The notes under the pieces: generated by a model | Databases searched by the model: none | What the model was told of the DNA's origin: nothing | What the model saw: the letters and a program-made list of their open reading frames with translations, nothing else | Assembly (NCBI RefSeq): GCF_964340395.1 | Contig: NC_135561.1 | Coordinates: 17,769,240-17,833,239 of the forward strand | DNA: 64,000 bases | Reading direction: 5' to 3' | Source of the DNA: Glandiceps talaboti | Lineage: Eukaryota > Hemichordata > Enteropneusta > Spengelidae | In this document: piece by piece, positions 29,487 through 63,775 of the stretch | How positions within the stretch are numbered: the first letter of the stretch is position 1 | Layout of the letters: every line of letters begins with the position of its first letter | Made by a program: the position numbers and the translations under genes

Positions 29487-30215
29487 ATTGCAAAAGAATG
29501 AATGTTGGTTCTATTTGTGGTTTGTTTCCTCACGTAAGTACAGAGCTGATAAGGGCAGCGCTAGTGCGTGGCCACAAGTTACTTGCAGTATACGTGCATT
29601 TTAAATTCACAAACCCAGGGGTCAATCCATTAATAGCAATAGGTAGGTGTTGGTTGAATCATATATCTGAGCAGAATTATCTTTTGGTAATCTTTAGCAA
29701 TTATAATACATGAAAATTATGCTCAGACAGGTGGGTTGAAATTAAACGTTTTGTTATTTGTCTTTTTAATATGTCCCCATCATGAACCCATGCTGGTAAA
29801 TGAAGTGTGGTGAACACCGGGGATGAACATCCCTACGAATCTGGTAACTCATTCCACATAATGGAATAATCTCACACTGTTGTTATATACATCAGAGATA
29901 CATAAAGTATTTATTCAAATCATTAACAGTGATTAACTTAATAAATTAACGTTGCCACGTAGAGATGAAGTACACCATATATGGGAGACATATCAGAGAC
30001 AATCAATTGGAAGTTCACTGTTTAATATACATTGTGTAAAACTTTACTATAACTACATTAAAGGGTAATATGCAATGTGTGACTATTTTCTGACGAATTT
30101 TAGCTGACAATATATATTGGTACTACTTCAAAAACGAAAATCAATACAAAAAAAACCTGCCAAATACAAGTATATTTGGTTTTGATGTTGAAATACTTCT
30201 ACCTGTCCTGAGTGT

Positions 30216-30326
30216 CTACTCGTTGGATCTGTGACTCCGCTGATGTATTGACTCTAGCTATTGAAGTTCCTTCTCGATCTAGTGAACGATCAAAGTTGTA
30301 GCGGAGTCACAGATCAAGCGAGTAGT
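30216..30326. repeat. Inverted repeat with arms of about 26 bp
   Basis: CTACTCGTTGGATCTGTGAC then TCCGC on the left pairs with GCGGAGTCACAGATCAAGCG then AGTAG on the right, with two mismatches and a 60-base loop. May be a small foldback element. Confidence 0.6.
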
Positions 30327-30601
30327 CAAGCTAAATTACACCACGTACATTTAAGTATATAAGAGGTAACGACAGAAAATTCTTCCCTGTGACGTCACTT
30401 TACGGTGTAGACAATGTCATCGGTACTAAAACTGAATTTGTTTATCCTATATGCAATACTAACATGACCAAGACGAATGCGTTGGCATAGGTCCTGGACT
30501 AATAACACAAACCTAGATGCAGGATTACACCATTTTGTCACGTGACTGAGTGTGTCCGCTTCACATACATGTACCAAATCTGATGTGTATTCCTAATAAG
30601 C

Positions 30602-30833
30602 TTACGAAAATAAAACCCAGGAAAGACTTGCACATGACTTTGTACAAAATCTGTAGTGTTTATTCAGTACCTTTAAAGTCGAAAGAGTAGGATTTGGCAT
30701 ATGGTTGTATCTATGGGCAGTATTATCCGTCTTTTGTCTAGCTACTAAGGTTTGTGTCACGTGTCCTCCGGCATAAAATGTATTTTTCTCTCTCCTGAAT
30801 TGGTACGGGTAATCCACTCGTACATAATTTTCT
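30602..30833 (-). other. Possible minus-strand orphan exon
   Basis: After the acceptor-like TTCTTCTCAG an open frame reads NYVRVDYPYQFRREKNTFYA, then GGHVTQTLVARQKTDNTAHR and YNHMPNPTLSTLK, with a possible donor AAAG|GTACTG near 30675. The composition is protein-like (aromatic and basic, as in many small ciliary proteins), but I recognise no family. A candidate upstream exon with donor AAATTG|GTAAGT near 31028 ends in phase 2, which does not fit the required phase 1. Unresolved. Confidence 0.25.
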
Positions 30834-32148
30834 GAGAAGAATGAAAAGCATTAGTGATAATACTAGATTTCCACTTCAATCACTATGTAAAAGTGTCGTA
30901 TGTTAAAAATCCTCATTCGATGCCGTGTAGACTGAATTCAAATATCAAAAACATACGTACCATCAAAAAAACACCAGACACGACATGGATATAATTAGCA
31001 TATCAAGTTATAGGCACGCTATAACTTACCAATTTTTTATGCCAACGTGGTCTCTAACTAAATATGAGTGGATGTGTAAATCGTAACGTACAGGAACTAG
31101 ACTAGCTTTCACATGACAAATAAAGCTAAGCATATTTTGATATACTACAATTATTAAAATAATAAAGTTGATTTTCAAACAAACCATTTGACCCCCCCCC
31201 CCCCGCCCCGCCGCCGATGTGTAATACATGTCAAATATTATTATAATATTTCGGAACCTGTACCAGTTATTTTAGTAAAATCGATATGTAGCATTTTCTG
31301 ACGGTCCAAGTGACGAAATAGTAATTTTCACATGCAAACATTAACAAATTCGTGTGATATAAATTAATCTATGCTTGGATACTCATTCTTCCTGTAATCA
31401 AGCACATACTTCTCTACAGTGTCATTTATAAGCTTGATAAAGAGGAAACTTATCACGCATACCACAAATGAGACTCACAAATGTAATATCTGAAACGCAG
31501 TTACTACTGTGTATTAACAGGACAATTCATAATGATGTTGCCATGGTAATTCTCCATTTCTTAGCTTTCTGAATTCATATCGTTATACGTCGTCAGTTTT
31601 AAAAAAAAAATTATTTAATTAAAAGAAATACCAATGGCTCTGACATACCTTGAACATAGAAACTATTTCGAGCTTTCATCAGGCATATTTTTAACTTCGA
31701 TTTTCTAATACACTCAACTGGACGTATACATTACATAGACTCATATTATAAACTAATAATGTTAGTACAACTGTACGTACTAGTTTAAACTCCCTCAAAC
31801 TTGTCACTAACTACCAGAACTGATTAGTAAATACAATACTCTTCCTCAGATTAGCAACTGATGCTGAATACAATTTTGGTTTACAATGGACTGGACATGT
31901 AGTCAGCACGTCACACTAATATTCACACACAAGTGATATTCTGGTGAAAGCTACACATACAAGAACATTTCTTGTCTAAAGCTGATAATCTAACCAGGCT
32001 TGGTTAGTATAGGCCTACATTAAGGGGCGAGATCAATATTTCATAAATGTAGGCTAAAAAAAGTAAATTCTTTTTAGTTAGACCTCAGACCCCCTCCCTA
32101 ACTTAATTGATAATTGTTTCTCACAGCACAATCAATTTCAAACCAGTA

Positions 32149-32520
32149 TGGAAATAGTATGCAGTGCTCTGAATACAAGCCAGTATGTAGTAGTATGTAG
32201 TGCTATGAATACAAAGCCAGTATGTAGTATGTAGTGCTATGAATACAAAGCCAGTATGTAGCAGTATGTAGTGCTATGAATACAAAGCCAGTATGTAGTA
32301 GTATGTAGTGCTATGAATATAAAGCCAGTATGTAGTAGTATGTAGTGCTATGAATACAAAGCCAGTATATGTAGTACTATGAATACAATGCCATTATGTA
32401 GTAGTATGTAGTGCTATAAATACAAAGCCAGTATGTAGCAGTATGTAGTGCTATAAATACAAAGCCAGTATGTACTATGTAGCAGTATGTCGTGCTATGA
32501 ATACAAAACCAGTATGTAGT
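32149..32520. repeat. About 37-bp tandem repeat, about 10 copies
   Basis: The unit is AAAGCCAGTATGTAGTAGTA then TGTAGTGCTATGAATAC. Copies vary by loss or gain of the internal GTAGTA triplets. Confidence 0.88.
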
Positions 32521-32621
32521 GAGGAAAAAATAGCTCTTTTATTGACACTTTAAAGCCATGCTATAGAAAATGATTTTGCCGTTGCAAGTTACTCGTTTTT
32601 CTATACATTAGTAATAGTACT

Positions 32622-32676
32622 AGTAGCCGAGGGTTATAGCATTGAATTAAGAAGGACTGTGGTTCTACTTCCATGG
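32622..32676 (+). repeat. Possible tRNA-like (SINE) head
   Basis: TAGCCGAGGGTTATAGC resembles an A box, and GTGGTTCTACTTCC 30 bases on resembles a degraded B box. The acceptor stem is not conserved. Weak. Confidence 0.3.
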
Positions 32677-33675
32677 GTATTTAGGGGTACAAACAGATTT
32701 CATTAGAAGTAAAGTCGATTTTGTAAGATGAGAACTAAAATGATTCAACCCCCTCCCCCGAACGTTAACAATTACAATAAAACTAAAAAAACAACAATCA
32801 GTTATATTTGGTGTTGAGATGAAACAGATCATTATAAAGGGTGCAATGTTTTGAATTAATCCTGATTATCAAGCTATTTTATCAAAGTAGTAAGTGGAGA
32901 CTACATGAGTAGTAAGTATATTATACATCGATTTATTCACCAGGTACAAAAGCATAAAATTATGTATACTTCAGAGAAGAAGTCATTGGAATAATATATC
33001 TGGTGAGAACCACAGATCTGAACTAATCAAATATGTGACTTTCTCGAAACAAATCTCTCAAATTGGCTAGTTGGGAAACATGAAACAAACAAAAAACGAA
33101 CTTGAAATAGTATCGCCATCGTGTGAGGGCGCTGTAAATATTTTAAAGGATAATTCGAGTTGTTGAAGCGTCCGTAATTTAAACACGACCGGCAATTGTA
33201 ATAGAGCTAAAGAACAGTGTTATCGCAAAAAGGCGTCGATTCTCACAGCTCAGCTGAGTGTAGTTTCGATTTCCATGATTTTGGCCGTTATCGCAATCAG
33301 CAGAGAAACAAAACGCCACAGGTATCATTGGCTATCAAAAGTGTATAAGATTATCATTTAAGTCTTTAAAACCACGAGTTTTTTTATATATGTGGATCTA
33401 TGTTACGGGTGGTCGGGTCGTATCGTTCTTGGTCGTTTCTCAGTTTTCTTCTTTAGATAAACGTTGCAACGAAAAATTCTTCAACAATTGACTTTTACTG
33501 AAATGTTACAGTTAATCCTATTATGGTCATACCCGCGATACGTACTAGGTAAAACGACAAATTGTGCAAGTTAACTTGAGTTTGCCTTAATAAACCACTT
33601 AATGATTTGAAGGTGTCTTTTGGTCGGAAAGTGAAAAGAAAAAAACTGTTAGTATACATTGTACATGTACACTAA

Positions 33676-33750
33676 ATCATCGTAAACCACAGCCTCTTTT
33701 ACGGCACCGTTCAAGACGCACCGAAGAAATATCGACGCTGGTAACGTCAC
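33676..33750 (+). repeat. Interspersed repeat family D, copy 1
   Basis: Contains CTCTTTTACGGCACCGTTCA and AGACGCACC, nearly identical to 53727-53830. Related CGTAAAACCAC plus CCTTTTT blocks lie at 39246 and 39461. Confidence 0.55.
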
Positions 33751-34188
33751 GATCTGTACAAATCGTACGATCGAAGTGTTATTATAGTGAAAGGTGAAGG
33801 ACCATTCAGACTGTGATTTGGTACTTCCTCAATATAAACAACGTAGTCATTGAAAGGGAACGAACTGCAAATAGAATAAAGAATTTAATGTGACAGTTCC
33901 AGTGGAGCCTGGGAATAAACTTAATCAATCTAACAGATTTACAAGCAGACAAAAAGAAAGAAAGTGACACAGAAGGGCGAAATGAGTGGGCGACGAGAGA
34001 CGAGATAATGGTGGTGGGGGGGGGGGAGTTTGAAGAATAAATATTTTGTAAATATTCCAGGGTCCAGGGCATAGGAAAAGCACTCTTGATGGCGGAATTC
34101 GAAGTGAAAATCGACGTAAAGACTTCTCCATCTCCTCCTCTTCATCTTCCTTGTTTGTCACCGTAAATAACCATTAACCACCGTGACC

Positions 34189-34198
34189 AACCACCACC

Positions 34199-34268
<70 letters not shown>

Positions 34269-34279
34269 CCACCACCACC

Positions 34280-34322
<43 letters not shown>

Positions 34323-34324
34323 CC
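34189..34324. repeat. (CAC)n/(CAA)n trinucleotide array
   Basis: Alternating blocks of CAC and CAA units. The poly-Leu/Val minus-strand ORF is an artefact. Confidence 0.92.
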
Positions 34325-34447
34325 ATGTTACCTTTCTCTTCCATCTTCTTCCTGTATAGCATCAAATGAGAAGACAGCAAACGTTCATCAGCTTGTACAA
34401 GAATAATTCGATGGAAGAACGAGGAATCACAATCTGTATAAGGGAGC

Positions 34448-35237
34448 CTTCAGTAATTACAAGGGGGTGCGGGGGTAAGGGAGGTCACTTTTTACAAATC
34501 GGTCCTAGGGGATGGCCATATTTTAGAATACGGAAATTAGGGGAGGGTTACATTTCACTTTGATTCATTTTTTCTATCTAACTTTGCATTATTTTGTGAT
34601 TTTTGCATGATCCTACCGCTGCCACCGGTTCCAAATCCTACTGCTACCATATCCTGGCACCACTGCCATCATTGTAAAATAAGATAATACCATATCACTG
34701 AAATGCAGTGCATGAACTGTCAGTTGTGGTGTGAGGCGAGGAGCGGGTCTCACAGTCTAAGGGGGAACAGCGTGGCAAGATATTGGGGATAATATGGTGG
34801 AGTGGCGATGTCGACCTCGGTCCTGAGGTTGTCAGTTGTGTGCTCATCTAGTCTTTGGGAGCCTTCTGGCCTTCACCTCAGTCAATTAGATTCAAATACA
34901 GGCATTGATTTAACGAATAAAATACAAACTTACTGTGGTTGTAATAGTTATAAGTGAGAAACAATGAATGCTTTTAAAAACTATCAATGTGGTGGGATCT
35001 TACTACAGAAAAATACCGTCTCCTAAGTAGGATTTGAACCTAGGACCTCCCGACTACTAATATTGAACACTAACAACTACGCCATTTTTTTCATTTAAAC
35101 ACTTGAACAGGGGGAGCGTCATATTTTAGAGAAAGGAAATTGAGGGAAGGTCACATTTTAGCGCAAGGGACTAGGGGGAAGGGTAATATTTTATGCAACA
35201 GACCGGGCTTGATCCCCCCCCCCCGTAATTACTGAAG
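34448..35237. mobile_element. TIR element of about 790 bp containing a SINE
   Basis: The ends CTTCAGTAATTACAAGGGGG and CCCCCCGTAATTACTGAAG are inverted repeats. Subterminal blocks (CATATTTTAGAATACGGAAATTAG and CATATTTTAGAGAAAGGAAATTG) occur as direct-like repeats near both ends. There is no transposase frame. A tRNA-derived SINE lies inside. Confidence 0.65.
34987..35095 (-). mobile_element. tRNA-derived SINE head
   Basis: On the minus strand TGGCGTAGTTGTTAGTG (A box, about 35072-35086) and GGTTCAAATCC (B box, 35030-35040) have tRNA spacing. The flanking bases do not pair as an acceptor stem, so this is a SINE or tRNA relic and not a functional tRNA. Confidence 0.55.
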
Positions 35238-36047
35238 CCCCCCTGAGAAGGTTGTATACAGTGGGAGAAAATCCCGATAAACATTAATCTACCAAATTAG
35301 CAAGTGAGTGTTACCCCCTGCAACTGTTGAGATTTCCTTCTGTAATACAAGTGTGCCGATGCGTCTTAAAGGTATTAGCGCCACAAGAACCGCTGTTTGA
35401 GTGAACGTGTCTGCTTCCATAGCTAAAAGCTTTAAATTCCTTACACGGGCAACAGTAAATCACATCTTCTCAATTTAGCGCTGAGAGTTTAGCCTGTCAA
35501 AAATAGTTGTCTGTATCCTATCACACGATAACTTTTGTAGCATTGTGTTGTCATTTTGCGTGATACGGTCTTCATCACGGCCAACGGAATGCACTTCAAG
35601 TTGACGTGTATAGTAGAGACGGTACAAGAACTCCTTTCACCGCATCTTTGTCATGCGTTTTCCACGTCATATGTTTCTAACCTTATCTCTGTTTAAGCTC
35701 CAGGCCATGGACATTTTATCATTCATAGGAAGTGTTCATTTCCGTCCATCTCTGCTATTTTTGATTATTGGGATTCCTGTGTCCTGTCCTCTGTTCCATT
35801 AAGATGACCAACATAATTCAACAACTCTAATCTACTTTTCCCCGATATTTACAATGGTTTCTGAGTGCTGCAATATGTTCTGGTAATATGATACCCATCT
35901 CTGCCCACGAAGAAACTTCATGTCAGTTATGCATATATATTTATTGAGAACTTCCATTTTGTACATGTATGGAAATAACCTTCAATAAGAATTGTTATAT
36001 ATTCAAATTAATTAACTTAATGAAACTTCCGTTACGTCAACAACATA

Positions 36048-36391
<344 letters not shown>

Positions 36392-36871
36392 GTATTGGTA
36401 TTGGTAAACCGTACCCCTCCCCTCTCTTTACCTAGTGGACTATATCCATGGTCCTCACCAGAAACATAATTTAGTATCATTTATTGTAAACATTTATTGA
36501 AGGTACTATATTATTATTTAATTGTTTTATGTTATGTTTTCATTTTTGGGTGAAATATAGTTCAATTTTATTCAAACATACATCATTCTCTTTGAAGGTC
36601 ACAATGGGAGGAAACCATGAACTCAGTAGCATTAAACACAACTGTATTATATATTGTGATCTGGACGGATCGAGGTAAATCTGACGGTGCTGTATACTCG
36701 TTTATATGTATGACACGATCTCCAAATGAAATTCATCTGTGTTTGTCAAACATTGACACAGTGTCTAAGTAAACCTTCGATCTAACACGTCAGGTCAATC
36801 TGTTGAAAATAGACTAAATAATAAAAGTCGATAGTTTCAGGTATCAATTTTCTACTTTGTATTCGTGTTAC

Positions 36872-37040
36872 CAATCTGATTCAAATCCAATGTGTTGAAA
36901 GTGGCTAGATGCCTTTATTTACCTCTATTTCCATCGTTTTGTGTCGTTTGTTTTGTTCCGAGTGATCGCGGCAAAATGATGTACATATTGAAAATAAAGG
37001 CATCTAGCCGCTTTCACCACATCAGATTTTAATCAGATTG
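36872..37040. mobile_element. Mutator-like MITE (169 bp) with 9-bp target duplication
   Basis: Ends CAATCTGATTCAAATCC and AGATTTTAATCAGATTG are inverted, and inversion continues through GAAAGTGGCTAGATGCCTTT / AAAGGCATCTAGCCGCTTTC. TCGTGTTAC is present exactly on both sides (36863-36871, 37041-37049). A 9-bp duplication is typical of Mutator-like elements. A related end, CAATCTGATTAAAATCCGAT, occurs at about 20249. Confidence 0.88.
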
Positions 37041-37351
37041 TCGTGTTACATACAGCTAAAACAAACAGCGTTTGCCAGAAGACTAAATATTAAGTAACAC
37101 ATGTATTTATGATCAGAGTTGTTTTGCAAGTGTAGATTGGTGTTTTACTTAATATATAACAACTTTTACTGTTTAATATAGCATGATTGTTATTCAGGGG
37201 GCTAAACACATCTCTCTCCTCAATCACAATTCTGCTGTGTTCAACAATAACAAGAGTTGAATTACTTCTTATCTATCAAGTAAACCTACAACCATGACTT
37301 GCCAAATGATCCGCATAGGTCAATACATGTATATGTTATGTGCAGTCTCCT

Positions 37352-37574
37352 GTAGCCTAGTTCCTATACAGTATCATTATCATTTATACCTCCACTCACA
37401 GTACTAGTATAGTCAAAATCGTTACTCTAGTAGTCTAGTTCCTATACAGTATCATTACCATTTATACCTCCACTCACAGTATAGTCAAAGTCGTTACTCT
37501 CGTAGTCTAGTTCCTATACAGTATCATTACCATTTACACCTCCACTCAGAGTATAGTCAAAGTCGTTACTCTTA
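37352..37574. repeat. About 72-bp tandem repeat, 3 copies
   Basis: The unit is GTCTAGTTCCTATACAGTAT, CATTACCATTTATACCTCCA, CTCACAGTATAGTCAAAGTC, GTTACTCT. Copy 1 has a 5-bp insertion (TACTA). Confidence 0.88.
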
Positions 37575-37891
37575 GAAGTCCTGATATGCATGGGATGCAA
37601 TTTAAAATTCATCCACAGCCATCCATACAGTCATTAACATCATGACTCTGTTAACCAATCACAAAATTCTAACCTATGACACAGTCCCTCATAAAGTTAG
37701 TGTTTATAGGACAGCTATGTAATGTCCAACATGCAAATATGGTATATTTGTCTGCTCAAGACGCCACTTATACTGGTTTACGTCACTATAGCAGTTGGGG
37801 TTCACTGACTGGATGAACAACTTTTTGTGCTGATTGAGGAACTTTGACCAGATGTGGTTTAGTTCGAAACCACATTGGCATCTAGAATAAC

Positions 37892-38178
37892 GAACACTCC
37901 ATGTTTTAACTGTAAATGTATATGTTATGTACAATCTTCTGGCGAACATTCCACGTTTTAGCTGTAAATGTATATGTTGTGTACAGTCTACTGGTGAACA
38001 GTCCACGTTTTAGCTGTAAAATAATGTATATGTTATGTACAGTCTTCTGGCAAACAGTCCATGTTTTAGCTGTAAATGTATATGTTATGTACAGTCTTCT
38101 GGTGAACATTCCATGTTTTAACTGTAAATGTATATGTTGTACAGTCTACTGGTGAACAGTCCACGTTTTAGCTGTAAG
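37892..38178. repeat. About 52-bp tandem repeat, 5-6 copies
   Basis: The unit is AACATTCCACGTTTTAGCTG, TAAATGTATATGTTATGTAC, AGTCTTCTGGTG. Copies differ by small deletions and GTCC/TTCC changes. Confidence 0.9.
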
Positions 38179-39241
38179 TTGAATTTGGTACAGTATGATG
38201 TGACATGTGATGTTATTAACACATCGTCTAATTGCTTTTGATGGAATCATCCAAAGAATCAAAATAATAAAATTATTGAACTTTTTTTTCCAAGTTTGCT
38301 GCCACAGAGTAATCTACACCAGCTGAAGTTGGACAGATGATGGATACATGACTAATATAAGTCACTGTGTATAATGCATTGATTATTAATCTAGTAGGTA
38401 AACTTCGTTACGGGCCACTGTCCTTCTATACACAACGGACTATATCCAGCAACGGAGTGACGATAGACACGGGACAACCACCATAGTATTATTAGGTACG
38501 ATCATTTTATTACATTCTATTGCTGTATTCGGTATTAGTTACACTGGAGGGATATGCCGTCAAACTCACCCAGGTCGCTTGTTTTAGTCACTCAGGTGTG
38601 GTGACGCATGTATAGTATGAATGATGTATATGGATCAGCTGGTACCCCCCCCCCCCCTTCCTTAATGGTCCTATGTATATCACAATGGGATATCTTTTTC
38701 CATTAAGGGTTCGAAATTAAACTCTGCGAGCACGTACTCCTCTTTTCTTTGTTTATCATGTAAGTAAGGTTAACACTCCTCGATCCAAGTTCCCCGGGGT
38801 CAAACCGTGGAGAAGTCGGTTTAACAGTACCCCACCAAACTTTATACCTTAGTATTCATGTGTTGCCTACGTTCGGAGAATAACACCTAAAACTCGTCAC
38901 ATACGAGAGGCGTCATTGTTTCTTGTCGACTGATCTGGCTTCGAAGTGTCAAAATACGCGCCATTTGTTACCCAAACCTCAATTAGCAGTCCATTAAGCA
39001 GTGTGAGGCTACATTGATCAAACTGTTGAAGTCAACTTAATCCATTCTGTTTGACATTTGTGTAACTATATCAGAATTGACTAGCCCTTCTGTTTTGGCG
39101 TCTTGTTTAATGGACGGTGGAATGGGCATATGAAACAAGAACAGCGACGTTTTGGTTTGACCAAACCCATTTACAGCTAATTCGATAAAGTATCAGTAAA
39201 CTGACCATGGGTGATTTCGGTATACCATATATTTCAAAAGA

Positions 39242-39510
39242 AGATGTCGTAAAACCACTAAGCCTTTTTTCGAAATGAAAAAAACAAACAAAAACAACAA
39301 AAAACAAAACCACCGCGATTATAGCCGAAAAATTATTTTAGTTCGCGAGAATGGAATGAGTAAGCTGTCGTCTTAAAACTTGATACTAGGACCTATTGCG
39401 GTAAATGCAAAACACGCGATACCGGAAGATTCGCGTTAATTAAATGAGTGAGATATTTGTCGTAAAACCACCAGGCCTTTTTGCGGCAACGGCAACAGAC
39501 GCCGTTACTG
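39242..39510. repeat. Interspersed repeat family D, related blocks
   Basis: GTCGTAAAACCACTAAGCCT at 39246 and GTCGTAAAACCACCAGGCCT at 39459 are near-duplicates, with TTCGCGAGAATGGAATGAG between them. Similar to 33676 and 53727. Confidence 0.45.
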
Positions 39511-39879
39511 GACACATCAATTCTGCAGAATTAAAGGCCAGGGTTTCAATCCCAGATTCTTGCACTAGTGTTATCTTATAAGTGGGGTCATAAGGATTAC
39601 ATAGGGTTATTCTTTTATCCTAAACAACTGATTTTCTATAGCTCTGCTAGACAAATATTTTTCACACCTAGTTTTGAATCCTTTATATTCGAGGTGGGCG
39701 GAGTGCCGTTATTTGGTAGAAATTATTCGTCAATTGCTACGAGTATTACAGGAATACATCATGTATTTGATACATGTTATGTTACCTTCTATTGACCAAC
39801 AGTGTATTTCAGTGTCTTTTCAGTTCAAAGTTGGCGATCTTCTACTTGGTATAATCCTCGTTTATCTATCATAACACCA

Positions 39880-39902
39880 TATCACCATCATCACCACTAC
39901 CC

Positions 39903-39949
<47 letters not shown>

Positions 39950-39977
39950 CCACCACCACCACCACCATCACCATCAC

Positions 39978-40030
<53 letters not shown>

Positions 40031-40065
40031 CCATCATCATCATCACCATCGCCATCACCATCACC

Positions 40066-40118
<53 letters not shown>

Positions 40119-40120
40119 TG
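39880..40120. repeat. (CAT)n/(CAC)n trinucleotide array
   Basis: About 75 ATC/ACC units. The poly-Ile/Thr, poly-Asp and poly-Met ORFs across it are artefacts. Confidence 0.93.
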
Positions 40121-42502
40121 AGGACACTATGACCATAGGAACTACTACAGTAATCATGACCGGGGCGACCAATAATGTTGTCTGTTTTTTTACCATCTTC
40201 AATACAAACCATCCTCTTCGTCTTCTTCAGTAACAGTAAACCATCATCATCGACACCTCTTTTTCTTATCCTATGCGTTTAAGAATGAACATGGCGGCCG
40301 AAACATTCGTCAAAGTGTACATGCATACATAGCAGATAGAATTCCAAACAACTCTCCCACATAACCAAACTATTCAATTCATTTTGGTACATTAAACTGT
40401 CCGTGGACGAAGTGCTCTACTTTAATTGGTATGCAGCTTTGAGCGAGGTTTTGAGAAGGAAGGACTAAACATAAAATAGCATATTATTAGAGTATGGTGA
40501 CAAAGGAGAATTATTAAGACATAGTCTGGTTTTTATTTCGTTCTATATATTTGGTGGCCACTAAACGGTGATATTCTCTCATCTGTCCAATATGAACTCC
40601 ACAACTCTCAACACATGGCCTCCTTACGTGCAGCACTTAACAATATAAGAGATGTCTAGAGAGAAAGCCCGCCGATTTGACCGCGGGTAACTTAGGCCAC
40701 TAATTGCCCCATGAAACTACACAAATATTTGATGTTGTTAGTTTAACTGTGTACTTTGCGTCTGTAAATGGCCTGCAGTTATTACATACTTGGCATACAA
40801 TACTCGTCCCGTAGAAGATGCCCTCGAAAGTTTTAGCGAAGTATTACACACTCAATGGATGAATTTGTTGCATTTGTATTTCCTGCAAGATGTTTAGTGT
40901 CAATTTGAGTATTTAATTCATACCATACGTTATTCAATAAAGCTTTCAGAATTGTAAGACATATGGGGTTTTGTGATACGCTGCGGCCAGGTGATGACTC
41001 AATTGGAGTAAAAAAAGACGGAAGTGGGGAGGAGTTGTCTGGTAAGGTGATGATTAAAGAACAAGGGGGAGGTACTTAAATGTGGTGTTTGGAGAAAAAA
41101 GTAAAACAGTATTGGTAACATCGTTGGACATAGCTGTGGTCCGAGTTTATGAATGGCATACATCATGTACATACAGTGTGGTAATCAAATGGGCTTTACT
41201 GCTCTCAGACTCTGATAATAATTGCAACAAGACACACACAACTTCCTTTTCGCGGTCATACCACAACTTTGTGGAGATCATACGGGAAAAATTACACATC
41301 TTGATGTAATCAAACAGAGTGGGTTTGGTTGTTGGCTGACAGACGATGTTAATTCTATAATCCAGAGTAAATTCCATAAGTGTGTTTTAAGTTTTTATTT
41401 TTAAGTCAGCAAGCCTTGTATGACTTCATGCATGTTTTCATATCTATCTGATGACGAACTTCGTCCCCCAATCAGACTTGTTTATCCTCTACACAAGAAA
41501 TTAAAGGATTAGCACTCGCATCCACTTAAACATACTTTTGGAAACACGGTGGCTTTCATCGCACAGGCGGTAAACCATTTTTTGGTCCGATCACGAAGTT
41601 CGGATTTAGCCTAATCCCTTTAAAAACGTTGTTTTCTTCTTTACAAGTATTGCTTTCTTTCAGATGCACCATATGCAAGGCCAATTGAATGGGCATCGCC
41701 AGTTATTCTCACTGCTGGTGGGCCGATACTACCCCGATCAGATTTCACTGAGCTTTCACCAGTCATTTGTTGCCATAACAACAAATTGCATACTGCATCA
41801 ATTTGCTGAACTTTGTAAGGACAAAACAATGGCAGAGAGCCGACTCCTGATTGGTTTCCTTCAAATGCCTGCTCGGGGAATTTTTGAAGTCAGTGAATAG
41901 TTTAATAGAAAGTAGTAGGTATAGTTCGGTGTGTCCACTTCAAGAAGAGACTTCAGAACAGTTTACGGAACTATAACTTTGCTTCGCGTGATGTGACTTT
42001 GTGTATTGTTCTGTAGTAACAGTGACTTTCCGGCATTTTTACAATTGACAATCTGTTTTATTTATGTGGGAGAGCACGGCTTTTTGCATTATTTACTAAG
42101 CCCATGGGAATGTATGGTCTGTAATGTAGCCTTAATTACTACTCTTTTCCGGACGTATCCGCTGCATCCTTATGAATCACTCAGTTTATGCAGTGCCGTG
42201 CAAAATGTTCCGGTGTGGATTCACTTAAAAGTCCTTTTTGGTTGGAACCTCGACCGCGGGGAATTTGATCCGGCTCCGTGGTGTTTCTTGCGATAGGTTT
42301 TGTGTTCCATCCGACTTTTCGAGTAGATCTGAAGAGCAGTAGTCGGGAACGTTTGGAAATTATAGCCGAGTAGTTGCTTGGAAGTTGAATAGGGGGGAGT
42401 GCGTTCGTTCTTTCATACCCACTGCCACGCATTTCATTTGCATTTTCGACTCATTCACTGCGTTGTCCGCTGTGTCTCACACAAGCTGGGCAGTAGTGTG
42501 TA

Positions 42503-63568
<21,066 letters not shown>

Positions 63569-63775
63569 GTACGTACTTGTAATTTGTCTTTACAAAAACA
63601 CTTCCAATAAACTTACCAGGATTAGATCACATAATGTTAAGGGAAAGGACCACTTAAATTCGATGCAAACTTGCTCTTTTAATTTTGTGTGATATTTTGA
63701 AGAGTTTACTCTGAAATGTCAATTGTAATTTAACCAAGGTCACCTCACTATTATGTATTTGGCTCCTTCTGAAAT

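Noticed and set aside
29487-29640. ER-stress element (CCAAT-N9-CCACG) in the TXNDC5 promoter
   Set aside because: Only a CCACG half-site (CGTGG near 29566) is visible. No CCAAT at the required spacing.
35030-35086. Functional tRNA gene
   Set aside because: A and B boxes are present but the ends do not form an acceptor stem and the anticodon arm is poor; a SINE fits better.
39802-40233. Poly-Ile/Thr, poly-Asp and poly-Met ORFs
   Set aside because: Translations of the CAT/CAC array on both strands.
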